Shown: piece after piece, positions 22,386-33,640 of the stretch
Numbering within the stretch: the first letter of the stretch is position 1
How the letters are laid out: each line of letters opens with the position of its first letter
NCBI GenBank assembly: GCA_039090855.1
Contig: CM076997.1
Span: 169,538,709-169,602,708 of the forward strand
Direction of reading: 5' to 3'
Length of the DNA stretch: 64,000 nt
Origin: Macrothele yani
Lineage: Eukaryota > Arthropoda > Arachnida > Araneae > Macrothelidae
The notes under the pieces: generated by a model
The model's database searches: none
Told to the model about the DNA's origin: nothing
The model's input: only the letters and a program-made list of their open reading frames with translations
Translations under genes and position numbers: made by a program

Positions 22386-24159
22386 TGAATATTTTCGTAA
22401 TTTTTTGAAATTTTTGCTTTTGTTAACATTTTCCTCTGTGACCTAAAATGACTAAACTGCTTTCGGGGAGTGATAATATATTACAAATATACCACAAATA
22501 CAACTTTTATTGTTGTCATTGGTATGCAACTCTTCGCTAGTTCATATTGAACTACCCAGGACTAACCACGGGGAAGTGGTTGCATGTCTAGTCCCACCGT
22601 GCCCTACCCAACCTCCCAACCACGAAGGCATGTCGTTTTTAAGCTTTAAACTGCTTTTTTGTATCAAAAACTGGATGTACACTCCGGTCTAACATTCTTG
22701 TCTTTATTAAGCTTTCTCTTTTGGCATGGTCATAAACAATTTGTGAAGATGCGGTCACTTCTTTCACCACCCTTTCAACGGCTTGAGTATGAGTTGGTAA
22801 TCCAATAAGTACCAACTCAGAGGCAATATCAAAACTTTCCGCTCTTAATAACCTTTGTAAGTTGTTATTTGATAAGTGTCTAGTCAGTGGTGGTTCAGTT
22901 GCATTCAGATCTTGCCAAGAAATCAGATCTATGTAGTCAGATGCAGTACAGTTTATGACGGGAATTTCAAATCTTCTTATTCTTCCCTCACTTACATTCT
23001 CGCTTTTCCTAGCTGAAATGATCCGTCTCACAGCAAGTTGTCTGATGTGTTTTCGGTCATCTGAAAGCATTGCAATGAGTATATTTTCTGGGTGAGCAAA
23101 GTATTCATTATTCTGGAGGCATTTGTGTACAATTTTTTTATTATCATTGCTCAAGTACGAAGAACATTCAATCCTTTTCAACAGGTTTGGAACACCATTT
23201 TTTATTTCGGGGTTGCATTTGATGGTGAACCAACAAATAGCGTAAACTCTAACAACAAAATTTGCTAACTCTCTTAATGTGTCTGATGGTTTTTTAGTAG
23301 CTATGTACAATCGCACGATTCTGTTTGCTGTTGTCACCCATCTAGAGTGAGAGAGCTTTCCAGAGCTTTAATTTTCTAAATCACTTGGGCATTCGCCATT
23401 TGAAACTGCCTTACAAATATCATAAAGATATTGTTGATCTGAACTTAATCTTTTTTTCAGGGATGATATCATCTATACTGAAGTCAATACGCTCAAATTG
23501 TACAGACTTCAGAGTATGACACGTCTCTAAACTTTTGCCAATAGGCCCGACAAATCCACTTGGTCCAGTTGTTGCTCCATCAAGTTTTTCAAATAAATGC
23601 CTTAATGGTAGCTCATTTGTATGCAGCTGGCAAATAACTCATTGCAATGGTCTCCCAAGTTTTTCTTAAAAAGCGCGTACAATGCCATTATATCTTCCAG
23701 TGTTTACGGCGCATCCGTCGCAACCAATACAAACTAATTCTGATAGTGTAATATTTTTTTCAGACGTATATTGTACAATTGCATTGGCAATATCTCGACC
23801 TCTTCCGGACTTAGCAGTTGTGTAGCCAATAAATCTTGATTTGGGCTCTTGTATGAGTGAAATGTGGTCTTCTTTAATTGCCTTTCTGTGCATTTTACCA
23901 TCTTTGGTCTTTTCAATATACAGTGTTTCATCAATTCTACCGTCAAAATGGAGAGCCTGCACATTGAAACCATCAATATCACTTTGTTCCCTCTTTTAAA
24001 TTCCGTGTCGAACTTTGGACCTTTCACGCCTTACCATACTTCTGTCTATTACTATGTCATTATTTTTTGGAATAATACTGTTAGAGGAATTATTGGAATT
24101 AACATCGTGTAAAAGAGCTGAGGCCATAGCAGCTGCAGTACGATCTGGGATCCCATATA

Positions 24160-25698
24160 CACTGCCGGACAATTGCTAAGGACGGATGACAATAGCAACG
24201 ATAGCAACCATAAAATGGAAGGCAGGAAAATGTGGAAATTAGCATAAGTGCGGGATACAGTAAGACGTGTTGTGCGTATGCAAATTTTGGATTGCCGAAC
24301 TTGTTCGTGACGTCATAGCGCTGATAAGAGATATACAGGATTTGACGCTTATTGACCATTGTTGTTCAAACGCAAAGTTGAAAGGGAAAGAATCAATTGA
24401 CGAACTTGCAATTTTTAGTATGTCTTCCCGACATCACCTAGATGATTTTACGCGTAGCCGTATTATTGGCAAGATTGAAGAAGGGCGAAAAATAACAGAT
24501 GTTGCCGGGGAGTTCGACGTCCCCACAGTGTTGTTTCAAGGCTTTGGAAATCATTTCAAACAAATGGATAGTGTAGCAAACGTCACGGGGAGGTCGTGTT
24601 TACACCACGACACCTGCATAGGATCGGTACATAGTGCTATCAACAAAAAGACACCGGCGCAGCACAGCTAGTGAGATAGCAAATCAGTTAATGGCTGCTA
24701 CTGGCAAGCGGAACTCCCGAAAAACTGTCGCCAGACGTTTGCATGAAGGAGGACTATACGCCCGCCGTCCTGTTGTGTGCATCCCATTGTCCAGGCGTCA
24801 CCGTACCGCCCGTTTGCAATGGTGCCATCAACATTGCAATTTGACTGATGACGACTGGTCTGCTGTCCTCTTCTCAGATGAGAGTAGATACAGTCTATCG
24901 TCTGATTGTCGACGACAACTGATCTGGCGTGATAGTAGTACTGCATATTGTCCAGCAAACATACAGGGAAGGGACCGATATCCGACATGTAGTGTCATGG
25001 TATGGGCTGGCATCATGATCAATGGCCGTACGTCCCTCTATGTGCTTCCAACTGGGACTATGACTGGCCAACGGTACATTAATGATGTTCTGCTACCTCA
25101 TGTTCGCATGTTCCGTGGTGCTGTCGGTGATAGATTCGTTTTCATGGACGACAACGCAACATGTCATCGAACAGTCGCTGTCCAGGAGTGTCTTGAGAGC
25201 GAGGATATTCAACGCCTCGTATGGCCAGCACGTTCTCGAGATCTGAATCCCATTGAAAATGTGTGGGATGCTTTGGGGAGGAGTCTTGCTGGTCGCCAAT
25301 GCCCTCCAATAATCAAGGACACCCTCATCCGTGCACTGACATAGGAATGGGATAAATTACCCCAACAGCTGCTTGATAATGTTGTGCAAAGCATGACACG
25401 ACGTGTGGAATCTTGCATCGCCCTCTATGGTGGCCATATCCCGTATTGACATCTTACGCCGGAACGCCTGCGGACGGTAATTGCATTTTTTTCACGTTTA
25501 CGTATTCTGCACAAAATGGCCTGTTTGTCCCTTGAACACGTTCCAAAGCGTTCTGGATTTCAGAGCACAATAAATTGTCTTTCTTGTAATGTCCTGGCAT
25601 TCTGACATTATTTTATTTCACTTGGCATTCAACCACACTTACTTTTTTATGCGCTATATAGCCGTTTAGGATCCGTCCTTAGCAATTGTCCAGCAGTG
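24160..25698 (+). mobile_element. Tc1-like transposon, family A, copy 2
   Basis: 1,539 bp with CACTGCCGGACAATTGCTAA at the left and an inverse right end (CACTGCTGG...), TA outside each (24158-24159, 25699-25700). It splits the reading frame of the long-TIR element and is therefore younger than it. Confidence 0.95.
24420..25449 (+). pseudogene. Tc1-like transposase, family A copy 2
   Basis: Starts MSSRHHLDDFTRSRIIG. Relative to copy 1 the frame shifts at about 24525 (VAGEFDVPTVL), is lost through the linker, and recovers at 24634. The catalytic domain is then open: LFSDESRYSLSS, FMDDNATCHR, DLNPIENVWD. A TAG at 25342 replaces the CAG/GAG seen in the sister copy and removes about 35 C-terminal residues. 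Confidence 0.9.
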
Positions 25699-26040
25699 TA
25701 TATCACATACTCTAGAAAATGTGGGGTTATTAAGTCTAGTCTGTGTGGCAGAAATAATTACAGATGAAGGCCCTGGTCCTGAGTCCTCTGAAACGATTGC
25801 AACTTCATCTGAACCTTTTTCGTTACAATTTTCGTCTTTTGAATCCTCAACGTCATAGACAAAGCTACTTTCTAATCCATCACAACGTTTCTTACTTAAT
25901 CTCTCTGTTTCCTTCATGTTTCTTGTTTCTTTTTTTCTAATGTTTGACGTAACTAAGTTACTGTAGTATTATAAATTTGAAAAGTACACAATCCTGCCAA
26001 AAATTGCGAAAGTATGCAAAAAATCCGATATATTTTTTTT

Positions 26041-26207
26041 TTTTTTGATTGGAGGTTTAACGACCACCGTGAGCAACTCAATGGGCTATAAGCAGTCGCC
26101 CGTCCCTAATTTAGGGTCACTGGTTCCAGGGAAGGGAGAGAGCCAGTGCCGTAAGACAAACACAACATCCATGCCTCACCGGGATTCGAACCCGGACCCC
26201 TTACGAA
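26041..26207 (-). mobile_element. tRNA-derived SINE, 5'-truncated, with target duplication
   Basis: The poly-A tail (T run about 26032-26046 on this strand) and body are nearly identical to the 17123 copy, including the B box GGGATTCGAACCCGGAC. It stops before the A-box head. Direct repeats ATCCGATAT flank it (about 26022 and 26212). Inserted in the long-TIR element. Confidence 0.85.
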
Positions 26208-26217
26208 CAAATGATCC

Positions 26218-26532
26218 GATATTTCGACCCAAATGCGCAAACTGAAGATGTAAAAACTAACGGTAGGGAAAAATTTATGTTGTTTTCAAGGTTTTTCTCT
26301 AGTATTTTATCAATACCCAAAAACTGTTTATCAAATTTAACTTGTACGAAATTTTTTTTGAAAAATCTTAAATTTAAGCAAAAATTTCAAACTTTAGGCC
26401 AGATGCGCAGACTGAAGATGACTTCCAAAAAAAAAAAAAAAAATTCCCAGAAATGTTAGCGGGCCTAACACACAACTATTGATGGGTCCCCGTTTCCGCT
26501 TATGCAATTTTAGTTTTTTTCGCTCCACACTA
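26218..26532. repeat. Right long terminal inverted repeat
   Basis: Inverse of the left arm, from ACCCAAATGCGCAAACTGAA to the outer TTTTTTTCGCTCCACACTA. The arms differ at several percent of sites plus homopolymer length, so the insertion is not brand new. Confidence 0.8.
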
Positions 26533-26566
26533 GTGTACATTCCAAAACTTCAAATCTTGATATATA

Positions 26567-27302
26567 CAGTCGGAACTCCATATATCGAACTTAACGAAAT
26601 TCTTTATATATTGAAGTTTTGTGAATCCCCGTGATCAATACATAGAATCACTGTTCCTACATATCGATTTTTTTTTCAAGACAAATCCGGATTTCTCCCA
26701 GTAATGCAGATGTTGTAAAAATAACAAGTGAAAAAAAAATAGAACGGAAATATCGCAAGAGGAAGAAAGAACATGTGGTCAAGACGTAATTATTTCAGAT
26801 ACGTAACTGACGACATAGTAAGATCGCTTCAGACAGAAGAAGCTGACATCGAAGAGGCTAAAAAGCATGACGCAGACTCCCTTAAGCCTTCTAAAAAAGA
26901 CATGTTGGCCGCTTTTGATACAATACGCTGTTCTCTTCAATTCGACGAAAAAATTCCTGACGATGTATTTCACGGCCTGCATACCAGTGAACATTTTTAT
27001 GATGAATCACCATCCAGATTTGTTGCGCAGTATGACATTAAAAAGTTTTTACCCATGTAAATGAACATGATTACTACATAAACACATAGACGTTTTTTCA
27101 TGTTATGTTCAACACGTTTTTTCTTGTTTGTTCTTGTTTTTAATGATCTATAAGAACATTATTTGTACGTAATGTGATTCATATTCACTTAAATTATTTA
27201 TAAGAGTGTACTGATCAGGAAATGTGCTTCTAATTACAATATACTACACAATACATATGTATAAAACGATTCCATTGGCTTCGATATATGGAGATCCGAC
27301 TG
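26567..27302 (+). mobile_element. pogo/Tigger-like element, internally deleted
   Basis: Ends CAGTCGGAACTCCATATATC and the inverse of CGATATATGGAGATCCGACTG, with TA outside (26565-26566, 27303-27304). 736 bp, so most of a roughly 2-kb autonomous element is missing. It lies 27 bp from the end of the long-TIR element. Confidence 0.8.
26773..27060 (+). pseudogene. C-terminal tail of a pogo/Tigger-type transposase
   Basis: An open frame of 95 codons reading MWSRRNYFRYVTDDIVRSLQ ... DIEEAKKHDADSL ... IPDDVFHGLHTSEHF. The length and position next to the 3' end fit the C-terminal region after the DDE domain in Tigger-like transposases. No catalytic residue is present. Assignment rests mainly on the inverted ends. 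Confidence 0.55.
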
Positions 27303-27334
27303 TATACAAATACATATATTATGCACCGATGATC

Positions 27335-28430
27335 CATTACATTATGACCACCAACCTAATAAGCTGTAAGACCACTTTAGCTTCACTCTGCGAGGCATCG
27401 ATTCGATGAGGTGGCGATAGGTATTCTGGGGTACATGGTACTATAATGTCTACAGCAAGTCCTTCAGTTCCCGTACATTTCGAGGTAGTGGTGATTTAGC
27501 GCTAACCCGCTTTTCTAAATGGAACCACAGATGTTCGATTGGGTTCCTGTCAAGTAAATTTGGAGGCCAGGGCATTAACAGAAAGTCACCAGCATGTTCC
27601 TCGAACCACTCCTTGGCGATTCTGGCAGTGTGGCATGGCGCATCATCCTGTTGGTAATTGTCATCACCAGCAGGGAACACAGTTGCCATGAATGAGTGAA
27701 CTTGGTCCGCAACGATATTCAGATGCCTGAAAGTTGTCAGGGATTGTGCTATTGAGGTAATGGGGCCTAAAGTGTCCCAAGAAAACATCGCCCACAGCAG
27801 AACACCGCCGCCGGGGGACTGTCTCCGCTCAACAGTGCATCCAGGTGCAAAAGCCTCCGTTGGTAATCGGCGTATCCACGCTCGACCGTCTACGTGACGC
27901 ACCAAAGACCTTAATTCGTCAGACCAGGCCACTTTCTTCTAATCATCCACGGCCAATCTCGATGATCTTGGACCCATTTCATGCGTTGTTGGCGATGACG
28001 TGCAGTGATCATAGGGACCCGACTGGGTCTTCGGCTACGCAGGCCCATGTGCAGAAGGCTGCGATGAACTGTGTGCTGTGACACATTGCGCTGATCGCCA
28101 CTGTTGTAGCTCTGGGTGATTTCTCGCAAAGTGGCCCTGCGGTTGCTGTGAACAATGCACGACAGTCTCCACTCCTCCTCTGGCATCAATGAGCTGCTGA
28201 TGACACACGGCTGAACGAACTGTTCGTCGCTTGGCCATTTCTGGACCACTTTTGATACATACTCACTACAGCGGTACGTGAACAACCCACAAACCGCGCC
28301 GTTTCCGAGATCGTAGTTCCGAGGTGCCGTGTCATCGCAATTTGTCCTTTATCAAACTCCGATAAATCGACAGCTTTTCGCATTTTGACTCCGAACACTC
28401 TACTAACCGAAAGCTGGTCCTCATATTATA
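27335..28430 (-). mobile_element. Tc1-like transposon, family E
   Basis: Left end about CCATTACATTATGACCACCA; the expected inverse at the right (CTGGTCCTCATATTATATAT) is badly eroded. Boundaries approximate. A transposase relic fills the element. Confidence 0.7.
27450..28398 (-). pseudogene. Tc1-like transposase, family E (frameshifted)
   Basis: Minus-strand pieces: [20 protein letters not shown] with helix-turn-helix (28186-28398), a second helix-turn-helix ending GLRSRRPSRVPMITARHRQQ (27911-28285) and the catalytic half (27450-27932) with WSDELRSL at the first site, NYQQDDAPCHTARIA (second Asp) and LLDRNPIEHLWFHLE (final Glu). Only two or three frame changes separate them. The first motif is changed (DELR in place of DESR) but its Asp stays. 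Confidence 0.85.
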
Positions 28431-28526
28431 TATATACTATTGTGTGAACTTCACCTGCGCCACCATTCGTCTCAAGGCTCGCTCATTTGTTTACCCTGGA
28501 GGTGGTCCCAATATAATGGCTCATCG

Positions 28527-28570
28527 GTACAGACAGACAGACAGATAGATAGATAGATAGATAGACAGAC

Positions 28571-28641
<71 letters not shown>

Positions 28642-28652
28642 CAGAGAGAGAG
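28527..28652. repeat. (GACA/GATA)n microsatellite
   Basis: About 30 tetranucleotide units, mainly GATA with GACA at both ends, followed by GAGA. It generates spurious SIYLSIYL open frames on the minus strand. Confidence 0.97.
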
Positions 28653-28654
28653 TT

Positions 28655-29600
28655 CTGTTCTTACACCCCATTCTGGTATTCCCCACCAATGTTGAATTGG
28701 ATTAGAACCAGGTGAACTTTTATGCCCAGGCAATGTGGTCAATTCATCGTGTTCGTCCAAACACTCAGTAGTCATACGTGCCTGATAACACTGTGCGTTG
28801 TCTTTTGCATGGAACTGTGGTACGGGTCAACCTCCTGCAGAAATGGATGGAGATGGTCAGCTAATAGTTCCCTAGAGCGTCCACCATTCTGTGTTTGTGA
28901 GGTGATAACCAACGGACCTAGGGCGTACCAGGAATAAACTCCGCAGATCAGAACACCACATCCATCGGTCTGGGGAACCCCAACTCTGCAACCAGGAGAT
29001 AGGTTTTCATGCTGTTTACGTCATACACGAACCTAGCCGTCAACATGGGTCAGCAGGAAACGGGACTCATCGCTTCAGACGACCTTCTTCCATCTGTCGA
29101 AGATTTATTATCAACGTTCCTTGGCCCATGCGATTCGTTGTTTGCAAAGACTGGGATTCATAATGGGTAGCATCGTTGGTCTCTAATTGTGGAACGCCAG
29201 ACGAAGCAAAGTTCAGGGCATATTATATGTGGAAATAAGTCGAACTGCACCGCTGTTGTACTGGTGGATGAGCTGGGTGACTGTTACACGTCGTCGCTGA
29301 GACATCAGTTGTGACACACGACACTCACCTCTAGGATCAACCGCGCGTCACTGACCAATGTGAACCCTTCTGCTGGATGTCTGTGCATGGTTAATCCAAT
29401 CTTGATACACACTTGATACAGTAGTACGGGAGCAGCCAACAAGTGCTGCTGTTTCAAAAATACTGGTACCTACCCTCTAAGCCCCAACTATATGGCCGCG
29501 GTCAATTTGGCTTAAGTCGCCACGTTTTCCCATTTCTGAAAAATGTTTACTGATACGAACATAGGATAGTTGTCCAGAAATTATAGTAGCCGCACGTGAC
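28655..29600 (-). pseudogene. Tc1-like element, family F, decayed
   Basis: Minus-strand fragments read EWVLTPFWY-type C-terminus (SSPGSNPIQHWW, i.e. the NPIEN motif), CLDEHDELTTLPGHK and, further right, helix-turn-helix pieces. Order is as in Tc1 transposases but every block is in a different frame. No inverted ends identified; the left may be overrun by the microsatellite. Confidence 0.6.
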
Positions 29601-29930
29601 GTTGATATGACGTGGTACTTCGTTATCGCTCCGAATATGTATAGTGGAGGTGTTCCTAATGCAAAGCTAACTCCGACTCAGCTGGCTTTGTGTATCTTGT
29701 CTCCAGACATATTGAGCTTTTGAGTGAGTTTCCTTCCAGTCGTCTCCCTTTTATCTGTGTGTATTGTCATCATAAAGGTACGAACTACTTTTTCACTTAC
29801 TATTACCTCACAGTTTGCGTTATTAAGATCTGCTCATTTTTCTATCTTCAAACTACGTTTGTTTACATTTGGAAGTCGCCACAATGGCGACTTCCGGTGA
29901 AGGATTTTAGGATTTTGGATTTTATGGTTT
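29601..29930. other. Intron, nothing recognised
   Basis: Contains a short self-complementary CCACAATGGCGACTTCCGG stretch but no gene. Confidence 0.4.
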
Positions 29931-29934
29931 AACG

Positions 29935-30124
29935 ACCATCGTGAGCAACTCGATGGGCTATTAGCAGCCGCCTGTCCCTACTTTAGGGCCACTGGTTCCG
30001 GAGAAGGGAGAGAACCAGTGTCGTAAGGCAATCACACCATCCATGCCTCACCGAGATTCGAACCCGGACTCTTTTTGGATGAATGATCATAAGGGAGGGC
30101 TTAGGTCACTGCACCACCGGGGCG
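29935..30124 (-). repeat. tRNA-derived SINE, complete
   Basis: From TTTAACGACCATCGTGAGCA to the A-box head CACTGCACCACCGGGGCGG; B box GAGATTCGAACCCGGAC. The A tail is reduced to a T-rich GGATTTTAGGATTTTGGATT on this strand. Confidence 0.85.
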
Positions 30125-30221
30125 GAAGCTTCCGATGATCCTGCCTTAGCGATATCACGGGCGGAAATTGATCAGACCCTACTCTTTAACTCCACGAAAG
30201 CAGATGTATCCTGGCTCCTAG

Positions 30222-32256
30222 ATGCCATTGTTATTGGTGACTTCATCCCGTCTAGCAAGACACCTTCCGTCTCAGTTCTTGGTTCAGACGTGCTACCTCT
30301 ATCTGCGCATGCTGTGCTTTCCCCTGATGTGCCTACCGTTGTACAGTTGCTTTCTCATTATTCAGTGCTGTCATCACCAGCCCTCAAGCCGTCAGCGAAG
30401 TCATCATTCGTCACTGCTCTTCTACGCGGTTCAACTCCATCCCCTGTTCCTGCCTGTTCAGTACCGTCGTCAACTGGTTTCCCGGTTGTACATATCGCGA
30501 ACAACTGTTGCCGCTACAATTGTTGATCAGTCAAAGGTAGTCAGAGAGTTTGCCTCCTTATTAGATCGAGGTATACTCTTCCATGCCCTACCCAACACTC
30601 CTCTACCTCGTTATATGGAGGCTCTATCTATCCATATTCTTGCAAATGCCACTTACGGAATCTCCAGGACACCTCGAGGTATATTGCTGCTGTTTGACCT
30701 CAAAACTGATGTTGACTTCTTCTTGGCCAATTGCTTGAACATTGGTGCACACCACTTCATTCCCTCTCCACTTTTGGAACTGCCTGTTGCAATCACTTTC
30801 TACCCCGTCCCTCAGGCGATTCCTGATGATTTACTTCCCTTGCTTGTAGACAAAGTATGAAAGATTGTCGGAAAATTCCTCCGCCCTTCAGATGCCCCTC
30901 GTGGTAACTGTTTTGCTCAAGTCTCTGGCTTTCGAAGAGAATTATTGTTTGTCTTCCCGACAGACCAGGCTTTGTGGGATTGCCCCACAAATGGGACTGT
31001 AAACATCTGTAATCTTTCAAATGCTTTCAAGATCTTTATCACTTTTTATTGTACGCAGTGTCTGACGCAAGATCACACCACGGCAGTGTGTCGGAACTGA
31101 CGACATGACCCTCCTGTTGACTGTCAGTACGCGGCAGCTGGCTCCTCCTTGCCGTCTGATGTTTCCGCAAGTACATCTACTGGTGTTGGTCCACCGTCAT
31201 CTGTACTTCTTACGAGTCATCTGAAAGACTCCAGCCATTTCCCACTGTTGCCCCAGCGGAAGGTACTGCATCCTTCTCCACGCCTCTTGGAGACTCTCTC
31301 GGCCACTGATATCTCCGCAATTGAATTTTCCTATTCTGATGTGCCAAATGTTATCCCGTGCTTCCCAACGTTGAATCCGGACCGGAAACCCAAAGAGTGG
31401 CTCCACCGGTCTCTTTTCTCCAGGAACAAACTACCGCCGTTGCGTCTTGCCGTATCTTGTCCTTTCCATACGAGTCCGACTCTCACGCTGATGACTCATC
31501 GGTGCAATCTGATTTCCCTCCTCCGAATCTGAGACCGTCTCTGATCAGCAGATGGATGTGTCGACTTCTGCTTCCTCTTCCAAGGGGTCTGTTTCCTTAG
31601 AGAAATCTACCAAACAGAAGAAGGTGCGTCAATTATTCCGTTCGCCTCCTACGGACACCTCTGCAAGGTCGAATCTTCCTGATATCTCTTCGGTCCCAGC
31701 CGAACAATGTACTGTATCGCCGCGTTCTCGCTCCAGTACAGTGTTCGAGATTACGGCCATCACAGCTGCCGATATTGCACATTCGGCGGACTCAATCTCT
31801 CTAATTTCCGGGCAACTTCTTCACACTCTTTCTCCCAGCACGAACGCACATATTTTTTCAACGAAGTTTCGCCGGTCATTCAAGCTGCTGCACATTCCAG
31901 CTACTGGGACTTTCAAGCTGCTGCACATTCCAGCTACTGGGACTTTCAAGCTGCTGCTTGTCACTTCGAATAATATATCCTTTATTTTGTATCTCACAGC
32001 CGTTCTGATGAATGATACTCTGGCCTCGTCCGCACCTTTCTTTTCACGCTTGAGACGTCTCAAAGAAATCTCTGAGTCGTCTCTGTGTAATGCTCTTCCA
32101 CCTGAGATTGCTAATGCTTAGTTCCCCAAATACTGAGGAGTTTGCGGCTGGGTTCGCCAACTCCGTCGTGTTCGCAGGTCTGGCGATTATTGGTGGTCAC
32201 CCACGGCCAGGTACTCCTGACTGTAGAGCTGCTCTTTTCGATGCAGTTCTGGGTTA
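30222..32256 (+). pseudogene. Retroelement ORF1-like protein with CCHC zinc knuckle
   Basis: One frame runs from about 30222 through a TGA at 30858 (probably an old Trp codon) to 31100. It holds an RRM-like region (LPRYMEALSIHILANATYGI ... GILLLFDLKTDVDFFLANC) and then CTQCLTQDHTTAVC at 31050-31091: C-x2-C-x4-H-x4-C, a gag-type zinc knuckle that binds nucleic acid. A partial second knuckle may follow. The downstream Ser/Thr/Pro-rich region continues in other frames (31149-31532, 31552-32121). RRM plus knuckle is the usual plan of LINE ORF1 proteins; direct family match not possible by eye. Confidence 0.5.
31877..31945. repeat. 30-bp tandem duplication in the ORF1-like region
   Basis: TCAAGCTGCTGCACATTCCA plus GCTACTGGGACTT occurs twice in tandem with a third partial start. 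It keeps the frame (multiple of three). Confidence 0.85.
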
Positions 32257-32879
32257 GGGTCCTTCCCGCTACATTCTGTGTGATTTTATTTTGTAATGTG
32301 CCCGTGTATATGATGTTGGTATGTGTCACTTTACTGTACGTTTGCCTTTATCTCATGTTGTACCGTGCATTTTAAGTTTTTACAGATACTTTGTCTGTCT
32401 TTTTCCACGTGTTGCCAATATCATGGTATGTTGTGACTCACAACACTGGTCTATTTATCATACTGTTCGCATCTATGCATCTGTCATTGTTCTTTTCCCT
32501 ACGTATGTTATTTTGTCACATTATATTGTTGCCACACTTTGTTTTTTATTTAACGTGTCCCGTGTGAGTGCGTTCATTGTTCAGTAGTGTGGACACTCCT
32601 AGACAGACTTTGTGTCCTATATTTTTGCTGTAACGTTTTTGTATATCTCATGTTCTGCCTGTATGCATTAATGCGAATGAACTGGGTAACCTAGCTGGTG
32701 CTTACAGTTTATAAAATAAAAATAACTCAGTATATGTATGTATAATATATACGCACAAAAGCAGAACGCTAGCTGTCATAGTTCCCAAGAAATGAACATG
32801 GTCCAGGACTTGACACCATGTTTACGTACGAGTATATAGAAGAGAGTATTAAGGAATTCTCTTAAAATAACAGAAATGG

Positions 32880-33640
32880 AATATAGATGAATGGTAAGTT
32901 CTGCACGATAAGATTTTATAGTGTCACAGCTTTAATATAAAGGAAAAATTTCAAGAATTAGAGAAAATGAACAAAATTTTAAGGAATAAATGCAAGATTA
33001 AGAACAATGATAATAAAAAGAAATAAAGAAATGTGTAAGGGATTGGAAGCAAAGGGTGAATACCTCTTTAGAAGGAAACAGAGTATCTCGAGTAGAGAAA
33101 TTCAAATACTTGGCAGAGTATTTCATCATAGTTTAAAAGGCAGAATAGAAGAAATGAAAAGAGCTGTCATTAAAGGAGAAAAGATTGCTAACATCCAAAC
33201 ATGTCTTCTTAAAAGTAAAAAAGCAATTTTAAGAGCACGTTATCTTAAATACACCAGACTGTGAATACTCAAGAAACGCATGTATCGTATTAAATCCGTT
33301 TATTTTTGTGGTGTAATAAGCTCAAAGATTCTCCAACTGAAAGGCTTTTTTAAGACAATAAGCACAAAGATTCCTCACTGGGAGGCTTTTTTAAGGCAAT
33401 GGTATATATAAAAATGGGGAATCTATGTGCTTATTTCACCCCAAAAATTAACAGTTTTAATAAGCTGTATGTGTTTCTTGAGTACTTTTAAGTGCTCTAT
33501 TTGGAGTATAGCTTTCAACAAGTCAGAGACATGGGCACTTGGGAAATCTGAAAAGATTAAACTTGAATCATTTATGTTCCCGTGTTGGTGCCGAATGTTG
33601 AGAGGTACAAATGAGGGCTATATAAATTTGGGGAAGTAAA
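32880..33640 (+). pseudogene. LINE reverse-transcriptase C-terminal fragment
   Basis: Pieces read EKFKYLAEYF-like and EEMKRAVIKGEKIA before the MITE at 33266, and CSIWSIAFNKSETWALGKSE then WCRMLRG after it. YGSETW-type plus a WCWRRML-like block is the region after the RT domain in many LINEs. Stops and frame changes throughout. The MITE interrupts it, so the LINE is older. Confidence 0.55.
33266..33484. mobile_element. Foldback MITE, small relative of the 44929 element
   Basis: Outer inverted ends TACTCAAGAAACGCATGTAT and inverse TACTCAAGAAACACATACAG, followed by ATTAAATCCGTTTAT and a GGGAGGCTTTTTTAAG(A/G)CAAT module that appears twice. The same ATCCGTTTAT and GGGAGGCTTTT modules build the 1.16-kb element at 44929-46090. 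Length 219 bp. Confidence 0.7.

Larger units (their letters stand above)
22639..25917 (-). pseudogene. Transposase-like protein of the long-TIR element (broken)
   Basis: Read from 25917 leftward: an acidic N-terminus (MKETERLSKKRCDG), then FSRVCD, interrupted by the Tc1 insertion, resuming with DRTAAAMASALLHDV, then ALHFDGRIDETL, HISLIQEPKSRFIGYTT, CIGCDGCAVNTGRYNG, VICQLHTNELPLRHLF and a C-terminal part ending HPVFDTKKQFKA. Similar proteins are, from memory, widespread in arthropods (some named Cc8L18.2-like). The DGR.D, CDG...NTG and C.LH.NEL motifs look like an RNase-H-type transposase core with hAT-like layout; that is inference. Several frame changes between 23340 and 23670 and near 24000 inactivate it. 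Confidence 0.75.
22059..26532 (-). mobile_element. DNA transposon with ~320-bp inverted repeats and 8-bp TSD
   Basis: The sequence between 22059 (TAGGGTGGAGCGAAAAAACT) and 26532 (inverse TAGTGTGGAGCGAAAAAAAC) is bounded by an exact 8-bp direct repeat GTGTACAT at 22051-22058 and 26533-26540. The duplication fits the nTnnnnAn pattern known for hAT elements. The inverted ends extend about 320 bp, far longer than usual for hAT. Excluding a nested Tc1 (24160-25698) and a nested SINE (about 26041-26207) the element is about 2.7 kb. It encodes the minus-strand protein relic described separately. Confidence 0.85.
30125..32730 (+). mobile_element. Putative non-LTR retroelement ORF1 block with 3' tail
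   Basis: A long stretch of once-coding DNA up to 32256, followed by a T-rich untranslated region and ATAAAATAAAAATAAC at about 32712-32727, which looks like a retroposon 3' end. It begins directly at the SINE head. I see no reverse transcriptase in it, so either it is an ORF1-only derivative or the rest is deleted. Class uncertain. Confidence 0.45.

Noticed and set aside
28483..28775. Open frames of SIYLSIYL repeats on the minus strand
   Set aside because: Pure translation of the GATA/GACA microsatellite.
32111..32587. Frames with hydrophobic MCHFTVRLPLSHVV-like sequence
   Set aside because: They lie in the T-rich 3' tail of the retroelement block; T-rich DNA gives hydrophobic codons in any frame.
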